DNA of 64,000 bases, from positions 1 through 64,000 of the forward strand of contig NZ_JAERPS020000002.1 of assembly GCF_016918075.2 (NCBI RefSeq), given 5' to 3'. A program made the translations under genes and the position numbers. Shown in pieces: positions 1 through 8,968 of the stretch (positions are counted from its first letter, which is position 1; every line of letters begins with the position of its first letter). The DNA comes from Rheinheimera maricola (GTDB lineage Bacteria; Pseudomonadota; Gammaproteobacteria; Enterobacterales; Alteromonadaceae). Below the pieces are notes generated by a model. That model was not told where the DNA came from. It saw only the letters and a list, made by a program, of their open reading frames with translations, and made no database searches.

Positions 1-70
1 GCCACAAACGCGAGTAACGTGTTGCGAGTCCAGCGGCCGCAGGCCGCGATGTTTAAGGCGCTTGTTATGC
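1..70 (-). mobile_element. Integron attC site, truncated by window edge
   Basis: Read on the minus strand, the DNA after the stop codon of the 172-aa gene begins with GCATAACAAGCGCCTTAAA, a typical left end (R'' and L'') of an integron attC site; GCATAAC lies at 64-70. It is followed by a GC-rich hairpin (GCGGCC, TGC, GGCCGC) near positions 33-48 and then a GGACTCGCAAC stretch, as in many attC sites. The closing GTTRRRY core would lie left of base 1, so the site is incomplete. The identification rests on motif recognition only. Confidence 0.6.
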
Positions 71-88
71 AATTGCACAAGCTTAGAA

Positions 89-607
89 CTATAAAAGTTT
101 ATAAAACAAATGGCTATCAAACGAGTTCCTGTACAAATAAATAACATCAAAAATCTGTGCTCTTGATGATATTTCTTTAAGTATCTTATCACCGGCTTGC
201 TCAATTACCTCTTCAGGAAAAGTCATCGGCGTATACAAGCCAACAAGCAAAATACCAGGACCACGTTGAGCCATAATGCTGCTCATTGTCTTTTTGTCAT
301 ACTTGTTGAGTATTACTTTTGTGACAATGCTTATTGACGCCTCGTCAGGGTCTAAAGTTAACCCAGTCCCACCTGGCATATGTTCTTTATCGTCAGCAGC
401 ATAAGTGGTAATACTTCTCGCCCATTCACTATTTTGAAAAGCGTCTGAAATTTCGATCCAAGTCGTATTTCCATCAATATCAACGATTGCATCCGGTGGA
501 TCTGGTCTACTCAAAATCTGAAGTGTTTTACCTTCCTTTGATAGAAAGATTTTAAAACTCTCCAGTACAGCAATTTCATGTGCAGGTTGAATATCTCGAT
601 GCTTCAT
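89..607 (-). CDS. Integron cassette protein, possibly PD-(D/E)XK nuclease-like, 172 aa
   Basis: I do not recognise a named family. The protein has no signal peptide or membrane segment. Residues around 35-55 read PDPPDAIVDIDG followed by TTWIEIS, an arrangement (Asp, short beta hairpin, Glu-X-Ser) that resembles the core of PD-(D/E)XK nucleases, although the usual lysine is replaced by serine. The ATG lies 12 nt after a TTAGGC cassette boundary with a purine-rich AGGGGC ribosome site between, and the gene is followed by an attC site, as expected for one integron cassette. It is more A+T-rich than the neighbouring core genes. The nuclease idea is a hypothesis; the ORF itself is well supported. 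Confidence 0.6.
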   Translation of the reverse strand: MKHRDIQPAHEIAVLESFKIFLSKEGKTLQILSRPDPPDAIVDIDGNTTWIEISDAFQNSEWARSITTYAADDKEHMPGGTGLTLDPDEASISIVTKVILNKYDKKTMSSIMAQRGPGILLVGLYTPMTFPEEVIEQAGDKILKEISSRAQIFDVIYLYRNSFDSHLFYKLL

Positions 608-618
608 TTCTTGCCCCT

Positions 619-713
619 GCCTAACAGCTTATTCAAAGGACAAAAACCGCGAGTTGCGTGTTAAAGATCCCGCAAGTTACAAAATAGGTCTGAGTTTATT
701 CCGCTAGTTAAAT
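619..713 (-). mobile_element. Degenerate attC-like site preceding the cassette
   Basis: On the minus strand GTTAGGC (625-619) matches the attC right core GTTRRRY, with the cleavage point expected after its first G. ATTTAAC (713-707) matches the left core RYYYAAC. The interval is 95 bp, within the usual attC range, and its inner part (ACACGCAACTCGCGGTTTTTG) resembles the corresponding part of the site at 1-70. Pairing between the two ends is imperfect, so this may be a decayed attC or an attI remnant. No integrase gene is next to it. Confidence 0.4.
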
Positions 714-886
714 GTAAATCAAGAGTTTTAATCTTGTAGCAATTTATGTTGCTGCAAACCATGGGTTTTAAACCCGCGAGTTGTAGATAAAAAACTCAGA
801 CTCGATAACTGTATATTTACTCAGCCTAAATTTACATCATAAAAGGGTTTTCTATCTGTTCAACAAAAGCTAACCGCTAAAAACAA
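714..886. other. Gene-free spacer with short repeats between cassette and lysS terminator
   Basis: No reading frame of note is present. A CCGCRAGTT motif occurs at about 647-655, 670-678 and 774-782, the first two inside the attC-like site. A 10-bp inverted repeat GTCTGAGTTT/AAACTCAGAC sits at 688-697 and 792-801. The stretch is A+T-rich and may be the remains of an older cassette or an insertion scar downstream of lysS. Confidence 0.4.
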
Positions 887-914
887 AAAAGCCAGGCACT
901 AGGCCTGGCTTTTC
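886..914 (-). terminator. Rho-independent terminator of lysS
   Basis: GCCAGGC (891-897) pairs with GCCTGGC (903-909) around a short loop, extended by A/T pairs on both sides. The A run at 885-890 gives a U tract for minus-strand transcripts, so it ends the lysS transcript 16 bp after its stop. The flanking T run also lets it work weakly on the plus strand. Confidence 0.85.
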
Positions 915-929
915 TCAGCTTTGTAGTAA

Positions 930-2450
930 TTACTTCTCGTGGTGTAAGCGCATATGCGGGAACAGGATAACGTCACGAATTGACGCGGCGTCGGCCAATA
1001 ACATAACCAGACGGTCGATACCGATACCCTGACCTGCTGTTGGCGGTAAGCCGTGCTCTAGTGCGGTAACGAAGTCTTCATCGTAGAACATAGCTTCGTC
1101 ATCACCGGCTTCTTTTTGTGCTACCTGCTCGCGAAAACGCTCGGCCTGATCTTCAGCGTCGTTTAACTCGCTAAAGCCGTTGCCCAGCTCGCGGCCACCG
1201 ATAAAGAACTCGAAGCGGTCGGTAATTTCCGGGTTATGGTCGTTACGTCGTGCCAGTGGTGACACTTCTGCCGGGTATTCGGTAATAAAGGTTGGGTGGC
1301 GCAGCTTGGTTTCTACCAGCTCGTCAAACACTTCCATTAGAATACGGCCGTGACCGTAGTTGTCTTTAACCTGAATACCCAGTGATTTGGCAAGTTCTGC
1401 TACCGCTTCACGCGTAGCCAATTGCTCTTGGGTGACGGTTGGGTTGTAGTGCAATATAGACTCGGTAACCGACATGCGCGCAAACGGTTTGCCAAAGTCG
1501 AACACTTCGCCCTGGTACGGCACTTCAGTGCTGCCCAGAACGTGCTCGGCTAACCCACGGAATAACTTTTCGGTTAAGTCCATCAGGTCATTGTAATCAG
1601 CGTAAGCCCAGTAGAACTCCAGCATGGTAAATTCCGGGTTGTGGCGGGTTGATACGCCTTCGTTACGGAAGTTACGGTTAAGCTCGAACACTTTTTCAAA
1701 GCCGCCGACCACTAAGCGCTTTAAATACAGTTCGGGCGCGATACGCAAAAACATCTGCATATCCAGCGCGTTATGGTGAGTTTCAAACGGCCGCGCGGAA
1801 GCGCCGCCCGGTATTGCCTGTAGCATCGGCGTTTCAACTTCTAAGAAGCCTTCGTCGTTAAAAAAGCGGCGAATGTAAGCTACAGTTTTGCTACGCACTA
1901 AAAAGGTGTGGCGTGACTGCTCGTTAGAAATAAGGTCCAAGTAACGCTGGCGGTAACGCGCTTCGTTATCAGTTAAGCCATGGAATTTATCCGGCAGCGG
2001 GCGCAGCGCTTTGGTTAGCAGGCGAATGTCGCTTAACCATACCGTTAACTCGCCGGTTTGGGTTTTAAACAAATGGCCGGTAGCGCCAATTATGTCGCCT
2101 AAGTCCCATTTTTTAAACTGGTCGTTGTAGATGCCTTCGGCCAGGCTGTCGCGCGCAACATACAGCTGAATTTTGCCGCCCATATCCGAAATAGTAACAA
2201 AGCTGGCTTTACCCATAATACGGCGCGTCATAATGCGGCCGCCTAAGCTTACGGTGATTTTCTGTTCTTCCAGCTCTTCTTTGCTTAAGTGATCGTACTT
2301 GGCAATCACGTCGCTGGAGATGCTGTCACGGCGAAAATCGTTCGGGAACATAAAGCCGTCTGCACGCAGGCCGGCCAGCTTGTGTTTTCGCTCAGCAATC
2401 AGTTTATTTACGTCCTGAATTTCTTCTTGTGGTTGCTGTTGGTCAGACAT
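930..2450 (-). CDS. lysS: Lysyl-tRNA synthetase, class II
   Basis: It charges tRNA-Lys with lysine in the cytoplasm. The 506-aa length is normal for bacterial LysRS. An N-terminal OB-fold anticodon-binding domain spans roughly residues 60-155, followed by the class II catalytic core. Motif 2 is visible as [20 protein letters not shown] and motif 3 as [11 protein letters not shown] near the C-terminus. The start is the ATG at 2450. The gene lies 43 bp downstream of prfB in the same direction, the conserved prfB-lysS arrangement of proteobacteria, and ends at the terminator at 886-914. Confidence 0.97.
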   Translation of the reverse strand: MSDQQQPQEEIQDVNKLIAERKHKLAGLRADGFMFPNDFRRDSISSDVIAKYDHLSKEELEEQKITVSLGGRIMTRRIMGKASFVTISDMGGKIQLYVARDSLAEGIYNDQFKKWDLGDIIGATGHLFKTQTGELTVWLSDIRLLTKALRPLPDKFHGLTDNEARYRQRYLDLISNEQSRHTFLVRSKTVAYIRRFFNDEGFLEVETPMLQAIPGGASARPFETHHNALDMQMFLRIAPELYLKRLVVGGFEKVFELNRNFRNEGVSTRHNPEFTMLEFYWAYADYNDLMDLTEKLFRGLAEHVLGSTEVPYQGEVFDFGKPFARMSVTESILHYNPTVTQEQLATREAVAELAKSLGIQVKDNYGHGRILMEVFDELVETKLRHPTFITEYPAEVSPLARRNDHNPEITDRFEFFIGGRELGNGFSELNDAEDQAERFREQVAQKEAGDDEAMFYDEDFVTALEHGLPPTAGQGIGIDRLVMLLADAASIRDVILFPHMRLHHEK

Positions 2451-2493
2451 AGTGCGTTTCCTGATTGAGGTCGAAGTTTTAGTTAAGTAAAAA

Positions 2494-3592
2494 TTACAGC
2501 CCGGCTTTTAAGCTGGCTTCAATAAATTTGTCCAGATCGCCGTCTAACACCGCTTGGGTGTTACGGGTTTCGATACCGGTACGTAAATCTTTAATGCGCG
2601 AGTCATCCAGCACGTAAGAGCGAATTTGGCTGCCCCAGCCGATATCCGACTTGGTATCTTCCAGCGCTTGCTTCTCGGCATTTTGCTTTTGCAGCTCAAA
2701 CTCGTATAACTTGGCGCGCAATTGCTTGTATGCGTTGTCACGGTTTTTATGCTGCGAGCGGTCATTCTGACACTGCACCACGATGTTAGTGGGTAAGTGG
2801 GTAATACGCACGGCAGAGTCGGTACGGTTAACGTGCTGACCACCGGCACCCGAGGCGCGGTAAGTGTCGATACGTAAATCGGCCGGGTTGATATCTATTT
2901 CGATATCATCGTCAATTTCCGGCGAGACAAACACCGAGGCAAACGAGGTATGGCGGCGGTTGCCACTGTCGAACGGGCTTTTACGCACTAAACGGTGTAC
3001 ACCGGTTTCGGTGCGCAACCAGCCGTAAGCATATTCGCCGGAAAATTTAATGGTACAGCCTTTAATACCAGCCACGTCGCCATCGGTCACTTCGTAAAGT
3101 TCTGGTTTAAAGCCTTTATCTTCGCCCCAGCGCAGGTACATACGCATTAAAATGCTGGCCCAATCTTGGGCTTCAGTGCCGCCCGAGCCGGATTGAATAT
3201 CCAGGTAGCAGTCGTTCTGGTCATTTTTACCGGAAAACATACGGCGAAATTCCAGCAGACTTAATTGTTTATCTAAGTCAGCCAGCTCCGCTTTGGCTTC
3301 TTCGAAGGTGTCTTCATCTTCAGCTTCTATTGCCAGTTCCAGCAGGCCGTCTACGTCTTCCAGGCCGCGATCCAGCTTGTCGATAGTGCCAACCACCTGC
3401 TCCAGTGCTGAACGCTCTTTACCCAGTGCCTGGGCTTTATCGGGTGTATTCCAAATGGCAGAATCTTCTAATTCGCGCGAAACTTCTTCTAAGCGCTCTT
3501 TTTTGCCATCGTAGTCAAAGATACCCCCGAAGCACATTGGTGCGTTCAGTAAGATCTTTAATGCTGTTGTACACCGGATTGACTTCAAACAT
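2494..3592 (-). CDS. prfB: Peptide chain release factor 2 (programmed +1 frameshift)
   Basis: RF2 recognises UGA and UAA stop codons and triggers peptide release. Translation begins at the ATG at 3592 and runs 25 codons, ending in LRGYL, to an in-frame UGA at 3517-3515. A +1 shift then continues as [11 protein letters not shown] in the frame that ends at 2494, giving 365 aa, the E. coli length. The codon-recognition tripeptide SPF (RKSPFDS) and the peptidyl-transferase motif GGQ ([10 protein letters not shown]) are present. A start placed in the downstream frame alone would yield a nonsense N-terminus. It is cotranscribed with lysS. Confidence 0.97.
3515..3529 (-). other. RF2 programmed +1 frameshift site
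   Basis: The minus strand reads CGG GGG UAU CUU UGA C. The slippery CUU is followed by the UGA stop (3517-3515) and a C, and a purine-rich GGGGG lies at the Shine-Dalgarno-like distance upstream. This is the classic RF2 autoregulatory site: low RF2 activity favours the frameshift and raises RF2 synthesis. Confidence 0.95.
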
Positions 3593-3723
3593 GCTGTGCT
3601 CGGTAACCTTGAATAACGGGAGAAAAAACAGGCGGCGATTGTAGCAAATTTATCGCAGGACGTGCAGCCATCTATTACAGAAAAATAGCGGGCAATATTG
3701 ACCAGTGCAGTCTGACACCTATT

Positions 3724-5460
3724 TTACAGAGCCATCATATGCCGTACGATTAACTGCAAGCTTTGTTTGTCACGATATTCATTAATATCTAACTGGTAAG
3801 CAAGCTGTACCTTTTGCACATTAACATTCGGCCAGGCTTTGTTGTCAGCGTTAAACCAAATAGCATCAACTAACTTACCGTCCGACGTTTGCAGCATCAT
3901 TTTTAAATGCTTATCTGAGAGCATTTTCTGATTAATCAGACTAAATTCACCGTCAAATACCGGCTCAGGAAACGCCTGGCCCCAAGGGCCGGCGTTTTGT
4001 AACAGCTGAGCAAAGCCAAGATCAAAACACTCTGAGGGCAGCTCTCCATCAGTGTAAATAACCGCCGTTAACTGCTCTGGTGTCAGGTGCTTTTTTGCCG
4101 TTAAACTCAGCGCCAGTTTAAAAGTGTCCAGCCTATCGGCACTAATAGTTAAACCGGCCGCCATGGCATGGCCACCAAACTTTTTAATTAGCCCCGGATA
4201 CTGGGTAGAAATTTCTTCCAGTAAATCACGAATATGCAGGCCGTTGATTGAGCGAGCCGAGCCTTTAAGCTCGCCTTCGTCGCCCTGGGCAAACACTATG
4301 GTCGGCCGGTGACATTGCTCTTTAATGCGCCCGGCCAAGATACCAATAACACCTTGGTGCCAATCGTGCCGGTATAAACATAAGCACTCAGGTAGTGTGT
4401 TACCATCGAACGATAACTGGCTAAGAAAGGCCTGCGCCTCGGTCTGCATGCTTTGCTCAATGGCACGACGCTCGACGTTTAAACTGTCCAACTCAGCGGC
4501 ATACTGTCGTGCCAGGCCGAGATCTTTCGCCAGCAGGCAACTTATACCCAGCGACATGTCATCTAACCGACCGGCCGCATTTAGACGCGGCGCTAAGGAA
4601 AAGCCAAAATCACTGGCGCTAAGTTTGGCCGCATTGCGATTGGCCACGTCAATTAATGCTTGTATACCCGGGCGGCATTTACCACTGCGAATACGCATTA
4701 AACCCTGATGGACTAAAATGCGGTTATTACTATCTAGCGGCACAACATCGGCCACCGTGCCAAGCGCAACCAGGTCAAGTAAATCGGCTAAATTCGGTAC
4801 CGCAATGCCAGCAGTGTTAAAGTAATCTTGCTCGCGCAATGCAGCACGTAGCGCCAGCAGCAAATAAAACGCCACGCCTACTCCGGCCAGTGCCTTGCTG
4901 GGAAAGCCGCACCCGGGCTGATTCGGGTTTACTATCGCATCAGCTTTGGGCAATTCACTACCGGCTAAATGGTGATCTGTTACCAGCACTTTTACCCCGG
5001 CTTTTTTTGCCAGTGCCACACCATCGATGGCGGAAATACCATTATCCACAGTGATAATGAGCTCGGCGCCTTGCGCCACTGCCAGCTCGGCCATTTCTGG
5101 CGTCAAGCCATAGCCGTATTCAAAGCGATTAGGCACCAGGTATTCCACCCGTTTAAAACCAAAAGCACTAAGCCCACTCAGTAACACCGCGGTACTAGTG
5201 GCGCCGTCTGCATCAAAATCACCGACAATCACCAACTGCTGTTGCTGATGCAGTGCTTGAATAAGCAACTCAACGGCCGCAGGCATACCTTTTAATAGGC
5301 TAAATGGAATTAGGTTGGCGGCCCCCCGCTCCAACTCAGCGGCATGGGTTACGCCACGGCTGGCGTACAAACGTTGCAAAAGTGGGTGCGACACGCCCGG
5401 TAAGGACGGTAAAACGCCGGGCAAAACCCGGCGCTGGATAAAACGATTTATAGCAGACAT
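3724..5460 (-). CDS. recJ: Single-stranded-DNA-specific exonuclease RecJ
   Basis: RecJ degrades single-stranded DNA 5' to 3' in RecF-pathway recombination, mismatch repair and base excision repair. The 578-aa protein shows the DHH phosphoesterase motifs in order: GDFDADGATST (about residue 80), TVDNGISA, VTDHHLAG, and the DHHA1 motif FGGHAMAAGLTI near residue 430. The ATG at 5460 is 9 bp from the stop of dsbC, so the two are probably cotranscribed. The dsbC-recJ-prfB-lysS order is common in gammaproteobacteria. Confidence 0.96.
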   Translation of the reverse strand: MSAINRFIQRRVLPGVLPSLPGVSHPLLQRLYASRGVTHAAELERGAANLIPFSLLKGMPAAVELLIQALHQQQQLVIVGDFDADGATSTAVLLSGLSAFGFKRVEYLVPNRFEYGYGLTPEMAELAVAQGAELIITVDNGISAIDGVALAKKAGVKVLVTDHHLAGSELPKADAIVNPNQPGCGFPSKALAGVGVAFYLLLALRAALREQDYFNTAGIAVPNLADLLDLVALGTVADVVPLDSNNRILVHQGLMRIRSGKCRPGIQALIDVANRNAAKLSASDFGFSLAPRLNAAGRLDDMSLGISCLLAKDLGLARQYAAELDSLNVERRAIEQSMQTEAQAFLSQLSFDGNTLPECLCLYRHDWHQGVIGILAGRIKEQCHRPTIVFAQGDEGELKGSARSINGLHIRDLLEEISTQYPGLIKKFGGHAMAAGLTISADRLDTFKLALSLTAKKHLTPEQLTAVIYTDGELPSECFDLGFAQLLQNAGPWGQAFPEPVFDGEFSLINQKMLSDKHLKMMLQTSDGKLVDAIWFNADNKAWPNVNVQKVQLAYQLDINEYRDKQSLQLIVRHMMAL

Positions 5461-5469
5461 GTTTGGAGG

Positions 5470-6183
5470 TTATTCCGCCTGTAACTGGGCCAACAATGCC
5501 TTAGCAGGCTGGTAGCCAGGAATAAGACGGCCGCTGGGCATAATAATGGCAGGTGTACCGTTGATGCCAAAAGACTGGCCCATTTCAAACTGCGCTTTAA
5601 CCGGATTAGTACACATGGCAGGTGCTATATCATCACCATCTTTCGCTTCATCCATGGCAGCACGACTGTCTTTACTACACCAGATATGTTGCATTTGCAG
5701 ATAGGTTTCAGAGCCAAGGCCGCCACGAGGAAAAGCCATATAACGCACGGTAATACCAGCGTTGTTGTAGTCCTTTATCTCGCTGTGTAACTTACGGCAG
5801 TAGCCACAGCTAGGGTCGGTAAATACGTTGATAACATACTTTTCGTCTTTCGCTTTATATTCAATAGTACCGTCTTTACTGGCAGCAACATTTTGCTGAA
5901 TATACGGCCGCATCTGCGCGTCGTTTAGCAACACTTTATTATTCAAATCGTAAATATTACCTTCAATAAAATAGCGGCCATCTTTGGAACTAAAAAATAG
6001 CCCTCTATTGGTAAACACCTGCAGCAGGCCGTCCATTGGCGCTTCTGCAACCGCATTGACAGTTAAATTGACCTGACGAAACTGCTGGCGTATTTGCTCG
6101 TAGTCCTGCTCTGCCGCATTAGCCGACATACTACTGGTTGCGATTAATCCAAGACCCGCTAGGGTTAAAGCTAACTTATTCAT
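5470..6183 (-). CDS. dsbC: Periplasmic thiol:disulfide isomerase DsbC
   Basis: DsbC reshuffles wrong disulfide bonds in periplasmic proteins and is kept reduced by DsbD. A Sec signal peptide covers about residues 1-23 (cleavage after SANA). An N-terminal dimerisation domain follows, then a thioredoxin-fold domain whose active site CGYC is at residues 126-129. The length of 237 aa is typical. It sits between xerD (20 bp upstream) and recJ (9 bp downstream) and is likely in one transcript with them. Confidence 0.96.
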   Translation of the reverse strand: MNKLALTLAGLGLIATSSMSANAAEQDYEQIRQQFRQVNLTVNAVAEAPMDGLLQVFTNRGLFFSSKDGRYFIEGNIYDLNNKVLLNDAQMRPYIQQNVAASKDGTIEYKAKDEKYVINVFTDPSCGYCRKLHSEIKDYNNAGITVRYMAFPRGGLGSETYLQMQHIWCSKDSRAAMDEAKDGDDIAPAMCTNPVKAQFEMGQSFGINGTPAIIMPSGRLIPGYQPAKALLAQLQAE

Positions 6184-6203
6184 GTTCGTTCCTGTTACGG
6201 CGC

Positions 6204-7130
6204 TTAGGGGCGCGGGTGATGTTGCTGATGCAGGCTTTGCAGCCGCGATTTGGCAACATGGGTATAAATTTGCGTAGTGGATAAATCACTGTGGCCCAGT
6301 AACATCTGTACTACACGTAAATCGGCACCATGGTTCAGTAAATGCGTTGCAAACGCATGGCGCAATGTATGTGGCGACAATTCTGCCTGAATATGCGCTA
6401 CTTTGGCATAAAACTTAATGCGGTGCCAGAAGGTTTGCCGCGTCATTTGTTGTGCCCGGCTACTTGGAAACACCACATCCAGCATTTTGCCACCGAGTAG
6501 TGTCACCCGCGCCTCGCGTAAATAACGCAGCAGCCAGTGTGCGGCCTCCTCGCCCATGGGGACTAAGCGTTCTTTCTGGCCTTTACCCACTACCCTTACC
6601 AGACCGTGTTGCAGGTTAATTTGTTGCATGCTAAGGCCAACTAATTCTGACACCCGAAGCCCGCTGGCATACAACAACTCCAGCATGGCTTTGTCGCGAA
6701 ACTGGATAGGGTCATGCATATCCGGCGCATTGAGCAGCGCATCAACATCCTGTTCAGATAGTGTTTTTGGCAGGCTGCGGCCAATTTTGGGGTTTAATAG
6801 TTGCGACAGCGGGTTTTCCGTTATGCTGCCACTTTGATGCGCATAAGCATAAAAGCGGCGCAAGCTACTAAGCGCGCGCGAGGTACTACGCGGGCTAAAC
6901 TGCTGGTCTACCCGGGTGGCCAAATAGCGGTTTATCAGCTGGCTGTTACACTGCAGCAAACTATGCTGCTGGCTTGCCAAAAACAGGGCAAACTGCCTTA
7001 AATCGGTGCCATAGGCGCTAAGGGTATGAGTACTGACACCTTTATCCAGCCACAGCTGGTCCAGAAAAGCGCTTATTAGCACCTGCTCTGTTACTGGAAT
7101 TACCTTTACTGTCACCGTTATTACTGCCAT
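6204..7130 (-). CDS. xerD: Site-specific tyrosine recombinase XerD
   Basis: With XerC it resolves chromosome dimers at dif, under FtsK control. The catalytic set is complete: Arg159 (SGLRVSEL), Lys183, His254 and Arg257 (PHTLRHAFATH), His280 and Tyr289 (LGHSDLSTTQIYTH). The N-terminal SAM-like core-binding domain spans about residues 15-100. The ATG at 7130 gives about ten more N-terminal residues than most XerD proteins, so an internal GTG (near 7115) is possible. The xerD-dsbC-recJ context separates it from XerC and from integron integrases. Confidence 0.94.
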   Translation of the reverse strand: MAVITVTVKVIPVTEQVLISAFLDQLWLDKGVSTHTLSAYGTDLRQFALFLASQQHSLLQCNSQLINRYLATRVDQQFSPRSTSRALSSLRRFYAYAHQSGSITENPLSQLLNPKIGRSLPKTLSEQDVDALLNAPDMHDPIQFRDKAMLELLYASGLRVSELVGLSMQQINLQHGLVRVVGKGQKERLVPMGEEAAHWLLRYLREARVTLLGGKMLDVVFPSSRAQQMTRQTFWHRIKFYAKVAHIQAELSPHTLRHAFATHLLNHGADLRVVQMLLGHSDLSTTQIYTHVAKSRLQSLHQQHHPRP

Positions 7131-7276
7131 AGCTAGCGAATGTGTTAGTGCGCTTTATGGTAGCGCAAGCTGGCTTAGCTTAAAAGCCAACATTTTGCCT
7201 GACGCCCGATTCTGCTACACTGTGCCACCTTTGTTAGCGCTGCGCTGCTTAGCGCCCACTTTGTTGTGAGACTACG

Positions 7277-7795
7277 ATGAAAATCGGCCTATTTTATGGC
7301 TCTACTACCTGTTACACCGAAATTGTGGCGGAGAAAATTCAGGCTTTAATTGGTGCTGATACCGTAGAGTTAAATAACATTAAGCAAGTGCCGCTGAGCA
7401 AAATGGCTGAGTACGACATTCTTATTCTGGGTTTGTCTACCTGGGATTTTGGCGAAATTCAGGAAGACTGGGAAGCGCATTGGGATGATATCAGCGCTGT
7501 CAGTTTGAGCGGTAAGATTGTTGCCATTTACGGCATGGGCGATCAAATTGGCTATGCCGAATGGTTTATCGATGCCGTGGGTATGCTGCATGATGCCATA
7601 GCACCGCAAAACCCGACACGCATCGGCTTTTGGCCGGCCGCCGGCTATGACTTTATCGCCTCTAAAGCCCTTACCCACGACGGTGACTTCTTCTACGGCT
7701 TGGCACTGGACGATGAAAACCAATACGACCTAACCGATGCGCGGTTAAATGATTGGGTTAGCCAGATTTTGCAGGAAATTGCCAGCCAGCTGTAA
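7277..7795 (+). CDS. fldB: Flavodoxin FldB-type
   Basis: This is a small FMN electron carrier. The protein begins with the phosphate-binding loop GLFYGSTTCYTE, and the isoalloxazine-contacting loops LGLSTWDFGEIQEDW and YGMGDQIGYAEWF are present; 172 aa is the normal long-chain flavodoxin length. It is divergent from xerD, as fldB is in enterobacteria, which favours FldB over FldA. It ends 3 bp before the convergent ycaQ-like gene, leaving no room for a separate terminator. Confidence 0.92.
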   Translation: MKIGLFYGSTTCYTEIVAEKIQALIGADTVELNNIKQVPLSKMAEYDILILGLSTWDFGEIQEDWEAHWDDISAVSLSGKIVAIYGMGDQIGYAEWFIDAVGMLHDAIAPQNPTRIGFWPAAGYDFIASKALTHDGDFFYGLALDDENQYDLTDARLNDWVSQILQEIASQL

Positions 7796-7798
7796 ACG

Positions 7799-8968
7799 CT
7801 AGCAGCGCAGATATTGCAGCCTACGGTAGCGCTGCCTGACCGTTTTGTCATCAGCTGCCACCAGCTTCCAGCGGGTACAGCCATTAAAACTGCAGTAGGC
7901 CACCACCGCGTGCTCAAAAGCAGCAAAAAATTCGTCCGTCAATGATACCTGCTCTAGGCTTAAGCGCTGCAGCAGCAAGGTTTTACTGTGCCGGTCGGCT
8001 TTTACATCGACACGCCCGACCAGGCTTTGCTGCCACAAAATCGCCAGACTGTAATAGCCATACTGACGCTTTGCGGCCGGCACATAGACTTCAATCTGAT
8101 AATCAAAGTTAAACCACTGTTTTACCCGATCACGCTGGATCAAAAGATTATCAAACGGATTTAGCAGCCAAACCTGAGGTGCCGCTACCGGCGGCGGCGT
8201 CAGCTCAGCCTGATAGTAATAGTCTTGGCTCTGAAAGCGAAATTGTTCCAGCTCCCCCCGCTCAGTCATGTGCTGCAGTGTGCTCTTAAGCTGTGCTTTG
8301 ATATTTTTGCGCAGGTAAGCCATCTGCGCCAGCGTGCCAAAACCCTGTGCCTGCAGATACACGCGGATCAGGTAGCGGCAATATTCCTCTTCGTCCGGTA
8401 AGCTGGTGTCTATCCCGGGTGGCAACACCCGTTCTGTCAGGTCGAAAACCTTTTGCAGCCTATCACGGCGCAGCGCCATAATATCGCCCTGCATAAACAG
8501 CTGCTCCAGCGCCTTTTTCGCTGGTTTCCAATTCCACCAGCCGCTCTGGCGCGGCTGCGAATCGGCAAAGTCACTGGCTTTTAACGGGCCTTCCTGCTGC
8601 AGGCGCTTAAGCACCTGAGCCATCATCTGTTGATCAGGCTCATGCCAGTGCCGCTCGCCCTGTTTTAACTGCTGTTTGCGATACAAACTAAAGCGATAAT
8701 CTGCCATCGGCAGATAGGCAGCCGCATGTGCCCAGTATTCAAATACCTGACCTTTTGCTACCGCCTCTTCCAGCAAAGCGGGCCGGTATTCAGGCATTCG
8801 ACTGTGCAATACATGATGATGCGCCCTTTCCACCACATTAATAGAGTCAAATTGCACATAGCCTAATTGCTGCACTAAAACAGGCACATTCGCGGCTGGT
8901 TGCAACAAATGTTGTTGCTGCAGCAGAATATTGATCCACTCCTTGGCGTTAAAGGGGCTGTTGTGCAT
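7799..8968 (-). CDS. AlkX/YcaQ-type DNA glycosylase (winged-helix HTH_42 family)
   Basis: The protein belongs to the AlkZ/YcaQ family of winged-helix DNA glycosylases, whose members unhook interstrand crosslinks or excise bulky alkylated bases. The signature QLGYVQFDSINVVERAHHH contains the catalytic Q-X-D motif at residues 39-41, and YWAHAAAYLP follows near residue 95, both typical of the YcaQ branch. The length is 389 aa. The ATG at 8968 lies 20 bp inside the end of trmN6, so the two genes are translationally close. Substrate preference cannot be read from the sequence. Confidence 0.85.
   Translation of the reverse strand: MHNSPFNAKEWINILLQQQHLLQPAANVPVLVQQLGYVQFDSINVVERAHHHVLHSRMPEYRPALLEEAVAKGQVFEYWAHAAAYLPMADYRFSLYRKQQLKQGERHWHEPDQQMMAQVLKRLQQEGPLKASDFADSQPRQSGWWNWKPAKKALEQLFMQGDIMALRRDRLQKVFDLTERVLPPGIDTSLPDEEEYCRYLIRVYLQAQGFGTLAQMAYLRKNIKAQLKSTLQHMTERGELEQFRFQSQDYYYQAELTPPPVAAPQVWLLNPFDNLLIQRDRVKQWFNFDYQIEVYVPAAKRQYGYYSLAILWQQSLVGRVDVKADRHSKTLLLQRLSLEQVSLTDEFFAAFEHAVVAYCSFNGCTRWKLVAADDKTVRQRYRRLQYLRC

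Noticed and set aside
2544-2849. A 101-codon frame inside prfB on the same strand
   Set aside because: It is out of frame within a highly conserved gene, has no ribosome site, and its composition is that of a shadow frame.
3515-3592. In-frame UGA early in prfB, as if the gene were broken
   Set aside because: The UGA sits in the canonical RF2 frameshift site and the remaining frame is full length, so this is programmed recoding.
4325-4708. 127-codon frame opposite recJ
   Set aside because: It lies wholly antisense to a conserved gene and has no recognisable domain or ribosome site, like many similar frames in the window.
6204-7130. XerD as the integrase for the left-edge cassette
   Set aside because: The conserved dsbC-recJ neighbourhood and XerD-like sequence, without the extra helix segment I expect in IntI, make it the housekeeping recombinase.
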